Source: Candidatus Caldarchaeum subterraneum
GTDB lineage: Archaea; Thermoproteota; Nitrososphaeria_A; Caldarchaeales; Caldarchaeaceae
Length of the DNA stretch: 64,000 bases
Direction: 5' to 3'
NCBI GenBank assembly: GCA_937934305.1
Contig: CALHAG010000002.1
Coordinates: forward strand, 77,263 to 141,262
Shown: positions 25,036 through 32,416 of the stretch, in pieces
How the letters are laid out: each line of letters opens with the position of its first letter
Position numbering within the stretch: the stretch's first letter is position 1
Made by a program: the position numbers and the translations under genes
Notes under the pieces: generated by a model
What the model saw: only the letters and a program-made list of their open reading frames with translations
Told to the model about the DNA's origin: nothing
The model's database searches: none

Positions 25036-26076
25036 TTATGGAGCAAGGAGGATAACCCTCTTATGTGTAATGATGGGTTTAGCGAGTGGGGGTTTCGGCA
25101 ACTCTTTAACAGGCTTCGGTTTGATGTAGAAATCTTCGGTTCTTATCAACTCCTTCGGAGCATCGGCAGGAGGCTCATGAAAGCGGCTGTTAATGCGCCT
25201 ATGAAGGCGCACATCTATACCTCTATCCCTCAAAATTTTGCAGGCAATCAGGGTTGATAGGTTAGCGGACATGCCGAGCTGAGCTTGGTAATAGTAATAA
25301 CCCTTAATTATGTAAACTTTCTCGGCGACGTCGCTGATTTTCTCAACAAGAGCGGATGGAAGGCTTTGGATATCAACTTCATAGAAGCCTGGGGCAATCT
25401 CCCGTAGTTTTCTCACCTCTTCGATAGACCGCCTATATTCCATCAATAAGCGTTCTCTCTGTTCTATCCTTCTCTTCTCTTTATCTGTTAGCGTTCTGTA
25501 TATATGAGCCGTGGTGAAGAGGTCTTTCGGAATCCAAATCAAATCAATAAGGTCATAATTCCAACGCCTTGTGAAAACTACTTCAAAGTCCTCGTCTGGT
25601 ATCTCGGGATAGGAAACGTCCATGTATCTACTCAGCCTCCTCATATACCGTTTACATTCGTTAAACATTTTCAAGAACTCCTGTTTGCTGACCGTAATAG
25701 GCTCGTTGGGTTTGGTCGGGAAAAAGGGCGGTAAAGCTTCGCCCAATTCAAGATATATGGTTTTGTTATGCATGGATGTTCCTGTGTTTAGAAAAACACG
25801 TCCATCATACCCTACAAGCTCCGACTGAATTCGGTAAGTTTTGTTTAAACCAAATATTTCAAGCCTGCCATGATAAGGCAGGTAGGCACGCTCTAATTCC
25901 CCTCCAAATAAATAGGGCTTATAGCCAAGGGATAGAGCTTTTTTCAAATAACGCAGTCTCCTTAAATGAGGAGCGATGGAATGAACGAAATCTGGATATA
26001 TTCTCGCCTTTTCGAGCCGCTCTCTAAATCTTCTCTCGAAGACCTGCAAAACCTCCTTAGGGTTAACCTCTTCCAT
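25036..26076 (-). CDS. Unknown element protein, paralogue of the 33.0 kb gene
   Basis: 346 residues, not recognised. It shares length and a spaced pattern with the 345-residue product at 33.0 kb: F--RL-KA---P near residue 15, then P--R-L------L--G, a YRIQSELV / YQINSSYY strand, and YMRRLSRYM / YMRRSFSAY. The C-terminal third of this copy is Pro/Lys-rich. No catalytic motif visible. Leaderless promoter at 26096-26117. Confidence 0.65.
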   Translation of the reverse strand: MEEVNPKEVLQVFERRFRERLEKARIYPDFVHSIAPHLRRLRYLKKALSLGYKPYLFGGELERAYLPYHGRLEIFGLNKTYRIQSELVGYDGRVFLNTGTSMHNKTIYLELGEALPPFFPTKPNEPITVSKQEFLKMFNECKRYMRRLSRYMDVSYPEIPDEDFEVVFTRRWNYDLIDLIWIPKDLFTTAHIYRTLTDKEKRRIEQRERLLMEYRRSIEEVRKLREIAPGFYEVDIQSLPSALVEKISDVAEKVYIIKGYYYYQAQLGMSANLSTLIACKILRDRGIDVRLHRRINSRFHEPPADAPKELIRTEDFYIKPKPVKELPKPPLAKPIITHKRVILLAP

Positions 26077-26095
26077 ACCCTAAAGAAAATAGTTG

Positions 26096-26117
26096 ATTTT
26101 TATTACCGCTAAAGGCC
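26096..26117 (-). promoter_or_regulatory. GGCC-TATA promoter of the 26.1 kb gene
   Basis: GGCCTTTAGC then GGTAATAAAAA on the minus strand, centred about 24 bases before ATG 26076. Confidence 0.65.
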
Positions 26118-26158
26118 ATATTCATAAAAAAAGGTGAAGGGTTTTAGGGGCTGGGTGT

Positions 26159-26380
26159 TTAGATATCCACCCATGCCCCCACAGTCTTGTCTCTGACATG
26201 GACGATGGGGTCTCCAGCCGCTGGCTCGACTATTGCTATATCCTCGGGCTTCTCGGCAATCTTCAGAACCTTTTCCCTGATTGGTTTAGGCATGTTTCTG
26301 ACCTTCTCTTTGACGCTTTTTGCTCCGCCCTTCTTTCGTCCCGACTTTCTCGCCTTCGTCTTTGTCTTTTTCTTAGTCAT
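26159..26380 (-). CDS. Small basic protein with conserved tail
   Basis: 73 residues. Starts with a strongly basic MTKKKTKTKARKSGRKKGG, likely nucleic-acid binding. The C-terminus DPIVHVRDKTVGAWVDI matches the end of the 32.2 kb mini-protein (DPLLIVNGKVVGGWLDL). ATG 26380 is 29 bases after the TATA centre; an earlier in-frame start at 26404 lies inside the promoter. Confidence 0.65.
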   Translation of the reverse strand: MTKKKTKTKARKSGRKKGGAKSVKEKVRNMPKPIREKVLKIAEKPEDIAIVEPAAGDPIVHVRDKTVGAWVDI

Positions 26381-26404
26381 GGCAGGCGATAATATCTCTC
26401 TCAA

Positions 26405-26424
26405 GTAAATAACTCTCAGAGGCC
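26405..26424 (-). promoter_or_regulatory. GGCC-TATA promoter of the 26.4 kb gene
   Basis: GGCCTCTGAG then GTTATTTAC on the minus strand, centred 29 bases before ATG 26380. A perfect inverted repeat sits directly upstream. Confidence 0.65.
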
Positions 26425-26430
26425 CGCTGT

Positions 26431-26446
26431 TGTCAACAAGTTGACA
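26431..26446. repeat. 16-base inverted repeat TGTCAA-CAAG-TTGACA
   Basis: Six-base arms around CAAG, between the helicase stop (26459) and the promoter of the 26.4 kb gene. Similar half-sites occur at 29100-29113. It could be an operator or, together with its position after the helicase gene, a terminator hairpin. Confidence 0.6.
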
Positions 26447-26458
26447 GCATTTAGGGCC

Positions 26459-27676
26459 TTAGTAGAGCTTTATGAAACCCTTTAGAATGCATTTTATCTT
26501 GTGTATGAGCTTGGTCTCTACAGTGCCGTTTGCGTATATCACATAGAGCCTTGCCTGCTTGCCTTCACGCGGCCTCATAATCCTTCCTTTTCTCTGCACA
26601 AGTTGTCTAACGCTCTGTCCGCTTGCTATGATAGCGGCTATAGCCACCTCTGGCACGTCCACACCCTCGTCCAAGGCTCTAACAGCTAACAAGACGTTGA
26701 AGCTCTTCCCCCACTCGGAGAATATTCTGCCCCTCTCGCTCATGGATTTATCGCTGTGATACGTTTCTGCCGCGACCCCTTTCTCGGAAAGATACGTCTT
26801 CAGCTCCTCAATGCTGTGTATCGACTCGCTGAACACTATTATCTTCTCATGGGGATGTTGGGTTACGACATTGTATAGGGCATCTTTCTTGGAGGCTATC
26901 CTGCTTAGGAAAATCCGCCTCTCATTGATGAGAACCTTGAGCCTCCGCTCCAGCTCCTCGGCATCTCTTTGAAACGCTTTGGAGTTCTTTAAAAATGAGA
27001 GCATGCTTCTAACTTTCCATATTTCGGCTTGTATCTCCATATACCTTTTCCTCTCTTCCCTGTTCATTTCGGCTGGGATGGGGACGAGCGTTATTGGTGC
27101 CACGTATCCGTTCTCAACAGCATTCTTCAAGTCCAACGTGTAAACAACCGGCAACTTTGATAGGATGTTGTAGTGTTTACCATCTTCTCTTTTAAGCGTG
27201 GCTGTCAGGCCGAGAACCTTTTTCCCATCAATCTTCGGCAGAATAGTGGAGAACACATCGGCTCCAACATGGTGTATCTCATCAAGAATTATCAGCTCGA
27301 AATGGTTCAGTATCTCGGGATGGCGGCACACGCTGTTATAAATAGCGACCGTGTATCTGCTCAGCCTTTTCTCACCACCATAGAACCTCGTAAACAAAAC
27401 ATCAGCCTCTCTACCCTTCTTAACCCACTCCACCATCACCCTTTCGTATGGTGTGATTACAAGCGTCGGTAACCCAATCCTCTTAATGGCGTGAAGCCCA
27501 ATAATCGTCTTCCCCGTCCCCGTCGGCGCTATAACTACTCCCCTACATCCCCGACCAGCCCATTTCTCGAAAGCCTCGACCTGATATGGTCGGAGAACCC
27601 TTCCACCGACTGCTTCGTTTTGTGCCTGACTCGGAGAATTTTCCTGCAGAAGAAACTGCTCTAATCGGGACAGCAT
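26459..27676 (-). CDS. SF2 DNA helicase, XPB/Rad25-like
   Basis: 405 residues. Motif I is APTGTGKTIIG, motif II DEIHH, motif III GLTAT, and motif VI QLVQRKGRIMRP, with RPYQVEAFEKW as Q-motif-like start. The DEIHH and R-KGR forms match XPB-type and phage UvsW-like helicases. The protein lacks large accessory domains. Likely acts in element replication, recombination or repair. Leaderless ATG with promoter at 27701-27719. Confidence 0.9.
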   Translation of the reverse strand: MLSRLEQFLLQENSPSQAQNEAVGGRVLRPYQVEAFEKWAGRGCRGVVIAPTGTGKTIIGLHAIKRIGLPTLVITPYERVMVEWVKKGREADVLFTRFYGGEKRLSRYTVAIYNSVCRHPEILNHFELIILDEIHHVGADVFSTILPKIDGKKVLGLTATLKREDGKHYNILSKLPVVYTLDLKNAVENGYVAPITLVPIPAEMNREERKRYMEIQAEIWKVRSMLSFLKNSKAFQRDAEELERRLKVLINERRIFLSRIASKKDALYNVVTQHPHEKIIVFSESIHSIEELKTYLSEKGVAAETYHSDKSMSERGRIFSEWGKSFNVLLAVRALDEGVDVPEVAIAAIIASGQSVRQLVQRKGRIMRPREGKQARLYVIYANGTVETKLIHKIKCILKGFIKLY

Positions 27677-27700
27677 CGTGGCTAAACTTGCAAAAATAGC

Positions 27701-27719
27701 AATAAAACCGGCTAAGGCC
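27701..27719 (-). promoter_or_regulatory. GGCC-TATA promoter of the helicase gene
   Basis: GGCCTTAGC then CGGTTTTATT on the minus strand; TATA centre 29 bases before ATG 27676. Confidence 0.7.
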
Positions 27720-27730
27720 AGAGGCCCTGC

Positions 27731-28078
27731 TCACATAACAGCCCTGTAAAAAACGGTTACCCCGAAGGGATAGTCATCATCCTCATAACCTACATATACA
27801 TATCCATCCCATCCTGTTTCGATGATTTCTCCAGCTTTCTCGAAAATAGCCTCATAAACCAGCTCATCCTCATCCAAGCCTGTTGGAAGCTTTTCAGCGA
27901 CGCATTCAATAGACCAGCCCTCAGCCCATACCTCATACAAATCCCCATCCTCTACCTGAACCAAAACAGGCTGGAAAAGAGGCAAAGCAGAGCTGGCTAT
28001 GGCGTTCTCCAGCTCCTCTTCAGACAAACTCTGTAGCCTGATTATCGTTTTAGTTTCTTCGAATTCACGGACAACCAT
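27731..28078 (-). CDS. Unknown acidic protein
   Basis: 115 residues, acidic and aromatic (GWDGYVYVGYEDDDYPFG). Not recognised. Its start lies 13 bases inside the preceding zinc gene, so it is operonic. Confidence 0.6.
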   Translation of the reverse strand: MVVREFEETKTIIRLQSLSEEELENAIASSALPLFQPVLVQVEDGDLYEVWAEGWSIECVAEKLPTGLDEDELVYEAIFEKAGEIIETGWDGYVYVGYEDDDYPFGVTVFYRAVM

Positions 28079-28250
28079 GTTCTATGAAATCCTCAGCATC
28101 CGGGTCATAAGTGCCTACATACATAAACTTGTGTTCGAATTCCTTGCCACAGCTACACTTCACTTTGACGACGCCGATTTTCTCCCACCAGTCAACTTGG
28201 AATTCACCGGTTAGAGGCAGCCCCTCTCCGCAGTATGGGCATTCGACCAT
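28065..28250 (-). CDS. Small zinc-ribbon protein
   Basis: 61 residues. CPYCGEGLPL and KCSCGKEF give four cysteines spaced as a short zinc ribbon; the acidic tail (DPDAEDFIEHGCP) follows. Overlaps the next gene by 14 bases. Confidence 0.6.
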   Translation of the reverse strand: MVECPYCGEGLPLTGEFQVDWWEKIGVVKVKCSCGKEFEHKFMYVGTYDPDAEDFIEHGCP

Positions 28251-28256
28251 GAAATA

Positions 28257-28403
28257 TCACCCCAACCACAGCCTGAGCTCATCTGTTGTCGGCAGCATCT
28301 CCCCAAGCTGTATGCCTGCGCTTCTGGCCCATATATGTAGGTCAAGGAGAAACTGAACAAGCATAGTTGTATTAGCTGTCAAGTTCTCGAGCTTCAGTTG
28401 CAA
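28257..28403 (-). CDS. Possible small helical protein
   Basis: An open frame with a TTG at 28403 (48 residues) or ATG at 28364 (35 residues) reads LQLKLENLTANTTMLVQFLL and ends DELRLWLG. It fills the 188-base gap between two genes of the same operon, which is the main support. No clear ribosome site. Confidence 0.35.
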   Translation of the reverse strand: MQLKLENLTANTTMLVQFLLDLHIWARSAGIQLGEMLPTTDELRLWLG

Positions 28404-28438
28404 AAATTTTGGCGCATTTAGCTGGGTAAGACGATTTG

Positions 28439-28990
28439 TCAGGTCAGTTTTCCATGTTTCAAAAACTTCTCATGTGATACACCACTTTCACCTCTCTTAT
28501 AACATTTAGAGGCCATGTAGGAATTGAATGCTTCTTCAAAGTCCTCGAAATCGGGCAGTTTTCCAGTCTTCAGCCATTTCTGAAAGATGTGGCTGGCGAG
28601 CTGCTCCAATCTGGCGTCTGAGACCGAGTAGTGTTTGTTTCCTGTGTTGCTTGAAACCAAGGTGATGTGTTGGATGTCGTGTTGAGAAGGGTGAATGTAG
28701 AATTTTTCCCCATGTGTGCCGGCTTTTGAGGACCTGCTGTAGTCTGGTCTTAGGGGACGATAACATGTGAAACATACGACATAAACCGAAGTAATTCCTC
28801 CCATCCTTGTATGCCGCCAATCAAATATCAGAACGTTTTCAGGTTCGACTGGTTTTTCAATCATTTCCCACACCACCTCATACGCATTTCGTGTTTGGGG
28901 AGAAATATAACCAGATGAGGCCATCATAGTTTCTGAAATAGCGAACTCATGTTTAAAATCTGGAGGCTTTGACGAAGTTACATAAGGCAT
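28439..28990 (-). CDS. Unknown protein
   Basis: 183 residues, not recognised. An N-terminal strand-rich part has VLIFDWRHTRMGGITSVYVV and a CX2C (CFTCYRPLRP); the C-terminal part is helical (DARLEQLASHIFQKWLK). It overlaps the RNR-type zinc mini-gene by 13 bases and shares its promoter. Confidence 0.6.
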   Translation of the reverse strand: MPYVTSSKPPDFKHEFAISETMMASSGYISPQTRNAYEVVWEMIEKPVEPENVLIFDWRHTRMGGITSVYVVCFTCYRPLRPDYSRSSKAGTHGEKFYIHPSQHDIQHITLVSSNTGNKHYSVSDARLEQLASHIFQKWLKTGKLPDFEDFEEAFNSYMASKCYKRGESGVSHEKFLKHGKLT

Positions 28991-29094
28991 GAGGACCAGC
29001 CGCAGTCAAGACAGGTCACGCATCTACCTTGGTTTATGATACGCTCTGACTCGCACTCTGGGCATTTTCGCGGGAAATTCATCCGACCATCCAT
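28978..29094 (-). CDS. Stand-alone zinc ribbon like the C-terminus of class II ribonucleotide reductase
   Basis: 38 residues from ATG 29094. RKCPECESERI, then RCVTCLDCGWSSC, reproduces the CP-C...(G)C-TC--CGWS-C end of adenosylcobalamin-dependent NrdJ. The NrdJ encoded at 34.9-37.2 kb ends before this domain. In NrdJ the tail Cys pair helps re-reduce the active site, so this mini-protein could act in trans; that is inference. TATA box 25 bases upstream, and a palindrome lies between TATA and ATG. Confidence 0.7.
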   Translation of the reverse strand: MDGRMNFPRKCPECESERIINQGRCVTCLDCGWSSCLM

Positions 29095-29099
29095 AAACT

Positions 29100-29113
29100 G
29101 TCAACATGTTGAC
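29100..29113. repeat. 14-base perfect palindrome GTCAACATGTTGAC
   Basis: Lies between the TATA box and the ATG of the zinc-ribbon mini-gene (29094), across the expected transcription start, the classical place for a repressor site. Half-sites match the inverted repeat at 26.4 kb. Confidence 0.65.
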
Positions 29114-29155
29114 GGAAATAAAGAGGTTTAAGGCCCTACTATAACGGGATAAATC
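29114..29155. promoter_or_regulatory. Divergent promoters around a shared GGCC box
   Basis: Minus strand: GGCCTTAAACC then CTCTTTATTTCC, centred 25 bases before ATG 29094. Plus strand: GGATAAATC at 29147-29155, centred 27 bases before ATG 29178. The two share AGGGCCTT at 29130-29137. Confidence 0.65.
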
Positions 29156-29177
29156 AAGGCGCTTCATCTGAAAAGTC

Positions 29178-29582
29178 ATGGTAGAAAATCACGGGATTTC
29201 CCGGGAGCTGCTGGTTCGCGGCGACCGTAGAGCCATGTCGATGTTCAGGGCCCGGCTCCGAAAATTGGCGAGTAAAGGGCTTTGGGAGGAGTGGGACAGG
29301 TTTCTCGACAGCCTTGAGCCGGTGGCGAGGTATTGGCTGGCGAGCGAAACATGTGGCGAGTATACGGAGCTGCTTCACTTGGGTGAGGTGATTTTCTTTA
29401 TCGAGGTTGGTGTAGATGGGGCGGTGAGTGTAACTGGTCTCAGGTGGGATACACGTCTTTCCAGAATTGGGGTGCAGTTGAAGCACTATCTATTAGAGCA
29501 CTGCTTCAAGGAGATTAAGCGCCAAGCTACCTCCCAAACCAGTAACGTCCGTTTAAACCATGCTGCATCAGCAGGGCCGTGA
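29178..29582 (+). CDS. Unknown protein
   Basis: 134 residues, not recognised. N-terminal half helical and basic (RAMSMFRARLRKLASKGLWEEW), then a beta-like EVIFFIEVGVDGAVSVTGL. Leaderless start. Its 3' end overlaps the convergent radical SAM gene by 56 bases, so the last residues are uncertain. Confidence 0.55.
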   Translation: MVENHGISRELLVRGDRRAMSMFRARLRKLASKGLWEEWDRFLDSLEPVARYWLASETCGEYTELLHLGEVIFFIEVGVDGAVSVTGLRWDTRLSRIGVQLKHYLLEHCFKEIKRQATSQTSNVRLNHAASAGP

Positions 29583-30381
29583 AAAGCTTTCCAACACGCT
29601 GGTCGAATGAATAGTCCACGCTCAGCTCCTCTCCCAGAGCATTTGCGAGATAAGTCATGTTCATTCCCCTGATGTGTAGGGTTTCTCCATAGACCATGTC
29701 AGGCCTGACCCTTCCCAAAGCATCAAAAATCTGCATCAAGTCACCTTCCACGTCAGGTCTTAGCCTGCACGGCGGTAGAATAGGAGCGATGATTACACCT
29801 GTCCTGAGCCCCGCCTCTCGCGCCTGTCTGATTATGTCAAGCCTTCTCTGCGGCGTAGTAACTCGCGGCTCAATAGCCCTCGCCAGCTCCGTGCTGAACG
29901 TTGCCACGGAGACCTGAACCCTTACCTGCTCCCTGTATTTCTCGAGTAAGTCAAGGTCTTCGAGGACGAGCGGCGACCTTGTCTGGATGCAGAACCTCAC
30001 CCCGCATCGCAAGCCGTGCTCAAGGATTTTCCTCGTCCATCCAGCAAGCTGAGGTAGATAGGGGTCATGTGTTGAACTGAGGAGAACCTCCTCGCCGCGC
30101 CACCTGCTCCATGGTGTTTGCTCGATAACCTCGTCTAAGTTGGTTGGTGTAGCAAAATAATATCCCCAGTCCTTATCGACCAGCCGCCCCGCTCTCGGAG
30201 AGGAGTATAGCTTATGTATCGAGTCCACGTAGCAGAACCTACATCCAAAAGTGCACCCAATCGCATAGTTAGCGACCCAGCCGTCGGAAAGCCCCTTACC
30301 CACGCCCCCCTTCTCCTCAACCGTCAGCTTCGAGGGCTTGACCAGAGGCGGCTTAATCCTATACCTTCCAAACTCTATCAA
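29527..30381 (-). CDS. Radical SAM protein of the SPL (spore photoproduct lyase-like) family
   Basis: 284 residues. NYAIGCTFGCRFCYVDS holds the CX3CX2C that binds the 4Fe-4S cluster and SAM. YYFATPTNLDEVI and SSTHDPYLPQL fit the DNA-repair-photolyase-like SPL family; LIIAPILPPCRLRPDVEGD closes the barrel. Members with this signature are often of unknown substrate. TTG start at 30381 follows GGTTGA; the promoter is at 30405-30424. Confidence 0.88.
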   Translation of the reverse strand: MIEFGRYRIKPPLVKPSKLTVEEKGGVGKGLSDGWVANYAIGCTFGCRFCYVDSIHKLYSSPRAGRLVDKDWGYYFATPTNLDEVIEQTPWSRWRGEEVLLSSTHDPYLPQLAGWTRKILEHGLRCGVRFCIQTRSPLVLEDLDLLEKYREQVRVQVSVATFSTELARAIEPRVTTPQRRLDIIRQAREAGLRTGVIIAPILPPCRLRPDVEGDLMQIFDALGRVRPDMVYGETLHIRGMNMTYLANALGEELSVDYSFDQRVGKLFTALLMQHGLNGRYWFGR

Positions 30382-30404
30382 CTCAACCTATATTGTTTTG
30401 GTGG

Positions 30405-30424
30405 GGATTTAAACGGATAAGGCC
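30405..30424 (-). promoter_or_regulatory. GGCC-TATA promoter of the radical SAM gene
   Basis: GGCCTTATCC then GTTTAAATCC on the minus strand, TATA centre 28 bases before the TTG at 30381. This copy is close to the consensus. Confidence 0.8.
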
Positions 30425-30478
30425 AAGATAAAAAATGGTCAAAGGCTCCTGAAGACCATCCAAATAAACCACGGCATA

Positions 30479-30502
30479 TGGGCCGGGGGTTTTGAAACCC
30501 CG
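30479..30502. repeat. GC-rich hairpin just after tRNA-Ala
   Basis: On the minus strand CGGGGTTT and AAACCCC pair around CA, followed by CCGGCCCA. It could end the tRNA transcript. It also looks like a tRNA T-arm/acceptor end but is two bases short, and resembles the hairpin at 19418-19450. Confidence 0.4.
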
Positions 30503-30503
30503 A

Positions 30504-30609
30504 TGGACCGAACGGGACTTGAACCTTATCGGCCAGCTCAATTTCTTGGAGCTGACTCGCGACCTCCCGCAAGCCAAGCGGGCGCTCTTCCATGTTGAGC
30601 TACCGGCCC
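30504..30609 (-). tRNA. tRNA-Ala(GGC) with a probable 32-base intron in the T arm
   Basis: 5' acceptor GGGCCGG pairs with TCGGTCC, giving G3:U70, the alanine identity pair; discriminator A73. D stem GCTC/GAGC, anticodon stem CCCGC/GCGGG with loop TTGGCTT, variable loop AGGTC. The T arm only closes if about 32 bases (roughly 30526-30557) are removed, leaving GCGGG-TTCAAGT-CCCGT. The removed stretch contains its own hairpin CAGCTC/GAGCTG. Spliced length 74. Position 37 is T, which is unusual. CCA is not encoded. TTCTTTAGC about 26 bases upstream may be the TATA box. Confidence 0.85.
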
Positions 30610-30648
30610 ATGCTGTCGCTTCGGCTTGCTGGCTAAAGAACCTTCATG

Positions 30649-30665
30649 GCCAAGCACTGCTTGGC
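30649..30665. terminator. Hairpin after the PLD gene
   Basis: GCCAAGC-ACT-GCTTGGC, seven perfect pairs, four bases after the PLD stop on the minus strand. Likely a terminator or processing hairpin between the PLD gene and the tRNA. Confidence 0.45.
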
Positions 30666-30669
30666 TTAT

Positions 30670-31377
30670 CTACTGGCTGGCTATTGACCATAGGCGGTCA
30701 AACTCCTCCACGAATTGCTTAGCTACGTCTTCGGATAGTATCGCGACGAGGTTTTCGTCATTAGCCTCCTCAGCCGCTCCCGACCAGTTGTAGCTACCGG
30801 TTGCCACGATTCTTTCGTCGATAACCATGAACTTGTGATGCATAAGCGCAGAGTTGCCGTCGAGCCTGATGTCTAAGCCCGCCTCCTTTAGGCGCTGGTA
30901 TTCGGAGCCTCGTATCTCGGCTGACTCGGCTTCGAGCACCACCTTCACATCCACGCCCCTATTGTGAGCGGCTATCAAAGCGTTGGCGAGCCTATCGTTT
31001 GTGAATACGTATACTGCTACGAGAATACGTCTCTGCGCCGCGTTGATGAGGGTTTCCAACATTGATTCGCAGACCATGGGCCTTGAGAAGCAGACCGCTA
31101 CGCCTGAGTGGTTGTATAGCTGAGGTATTTCGGGGATGATTGAAGTGGTAACCGTGACTGTTCTCGTAGAAGTTAGTGTGGTGGGCTGTGTTGCTGTTGT
31201 CGTAGATGTTACGGTGTAACTGGCTGTCGCGGTTAGCACGCGTGTGGAGACCGCGGTTGCCGTGGTTGTGAACGTGGTGGCAACCCTTTCCCTCGGGCTT
31301 AGGGTTAAGCCAGCGGCAAGTCCCGCGAATAACCCAATCAATAGAAGGACAACAGGGACCACAACGCTTCTATTCAT
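30670..31377 (-). CDS. Exported phospholipase D-family nuclease
   Basis: 235 residues. Residues 5-25 are a signal or membrane anchor (VVVPVVLLLIGLFAGLAAG), 30-85 a Thr/Ser/Val-rich linker, then one PLD domain with HHKFMVIDERIVATGSYNWS, the HKD motif (H-x-K-x4-D) and the Ser/Asn after it. Single-HKD proteins of this type (Nuc family) dimerise and cut DNA or RNA without sequence preference. The linker resembles that of the 54.4 kb surface protein. It would act outside or at the membrane. Confidence 0.9.
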   Translation of the reverse strand: MNRSVVVPVVLLLIGLFAGLAAGLTLSPRERVATTFTTTATAVSTRVLTATASYTVTSTTTATQPTTLTSTRTVTVTTSIIPEIPQLYNHSGVAVCFSRPMVCESMLETLINAAQRRILVAVYVFTNDRLANALIAAHNRGVDVKVVLEAESAEIRGSEYQRLKEAGLDIRLDGNSALMHHKFMVIDERIVATGSYNWSGAAEEANDENLVAILSEDVAKQFVEEFDRLWSIASQ

Positions 31378-31380
31378 GTC

Positions 31381-32178
31381 TCAGACCCCCATGACGCATT
31401 CCATAACTATCTTGAGAGGGTCTATCTGCTCGTAAGGTATCGGGACCACTACCGCGAAGCCGCTGTTATGAACGAATGTTTTCGGGTATGATGTCGCCTT
31501 TGGTATAAACTTCCCCTCATTAGCCTGTATCAACATGGTGCCTCCATCCCTTGAAGGCATCACAGCTCCTATGATGTGTTTGTCTGCGTGAGCCTCACGG
31601 ATATAGGTGAGGTTGAGGGGTTTGGGTGAGAACACTACGTAGCCGAGGGGTGTTGGAAAGAGCTTGACGCCGTTTTTGGCGAATAGGAAGTCGTCAAGCA
31701 AGGCAAGAACGGATTCTCCGACACATCTCATGATATAATGGAGTGGATGCTCTGGAGAAAGCAACGTGATTGTCGAGAAGTACTTCAGCATCGCCCTCTC
31801 CACAAGACCACGGTCTTCATCCATATTCAGAACCTTCTTAGCCACGTAGGCCCCAAACCTATCCCGCAGGTCAATATACCTAAAGTCCGTCGGTAGATTC
31901 TCGCTATCTATTCCGAAGAAGTCTCTTAGCACGAGGATGAAGCTGCTTGGCAGGTCTTCGTCTTGGTGATGGTCGAAGAAAATTCTGCCGTCGTATCTCT
32001 TGCCTACATCGACGACTATCTCACCTTCCTCAGGCTCGCCGGTGAAGTCGGGGACTCTAATAACAACGGCGTCAGGATACTTGTGTAGCAGAAGGCTTAC
32101 CGCCAAGAACTCGTCTGAGTGAGCCGGCCCAGAATGCGTGATAATCTTTTTGACGGCTAAAGGCTCCAGACTTTGCAA
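31381..32178 (-). CDS. MYG1/UPF0160-family metal-dependent hydrolase
   Basis: 265 residues. ITHSGPAHSDEFLAVSLL and FFDHHQDED with VVDVG between them are the MYG1 metal-site motifs of the DHH-like superfamily. Eukaryotic MYG1 is a 3'-5' RNA exonuclease; the archaeal substrate is unknown. Starts three bases after the upstream region and ends three bases before the PLD gene start, so the two nucleases are co-transcribed. Confidence 0.85.
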   Translation of the reverse strand: MQSLEPLAVKKIITHSGPAHSDEFLAVSLLLHKYPDAVVIRVPDFTGEPEEGEIVVDVGKRYDGRIFFDHHQDEDLPSSFILVLRDFFGIDSENLPTDFRYIDLRDRFGAYVAKKVLNMDEDRGLVERAMLKYFSTITLLSPEHPLHYIMRCVGESVLALLDDFLFAKNGVKLFPTPLGYVVFSPKPLNLTYIREAHADKHIIGAVMPSRDGGTMLIQANEGKFIPKATSYPKTFVHNSGFAVVVPIPYEQIDPLKIVMECVMGV

Positions 32179-32204
32179 CGGTAACTCAGCCTCATCTCAA
32201 GCCA

Positions 32205-32375
32205 TCAGAGGTCAAGCCAGCCTCCGACAACTTTACCATTCACTATCAGTAGAGGGTCTAGCCCGACTCGCCTAATCTCATAGCTTTCAATATGCACAGG
32301 CTCGAGGGCTTTCTGCAGAGCTTTTGGCACCTCTTCTGGTAGTTTTTTCTCCTGTTTGACAACTACTTGGCTCAT
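32205..32375 (-). CDS. Mini-protein with the DP...GGWLD tail
   Basis: 56 residues from ATG 32375 (MSQVVVKQEKK). The tail DPLLIVNGKVVGGWLDL matches the 26.2 kb protein. Leaderless distance from the TATA box (27 bases) supports this start rather than 32396. Confidence 0.65.
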   Translation of the reverse strand: MSQVVVKQEKKLPEEVPKALQKALEPVHIESYEIRRVGLDPLLIVNGKVVGGWLDL

Positions 32376-32397
32376 GGCTATACCTTCATGCATCATA

Positions 32398-32416
32398 GAT
32401 TTAACCGGATAAGGCC
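32398..32416 (-). promoter_or_regulatory. GGCC-TATA promoter of the 32.4 kb operon
   Basis: GGCCTTATCC then GGTTAAATC on the minus strand, TATA centre 27 bases before ATG 32375. The GGCC lies within the palindrome GGATAAGGCCTTATCC. Confidence 0.8.

Noticed and set aside
30670-30702. A sixth copy of the TTGACC...GGTCAA palindrome near 30685-30702
   Set aside because: TTGACC and GGTCAA are there with six bases between, but they lie inside the PLD coding sequence, the centre differs, and none of the rest of the repeat unit is present.
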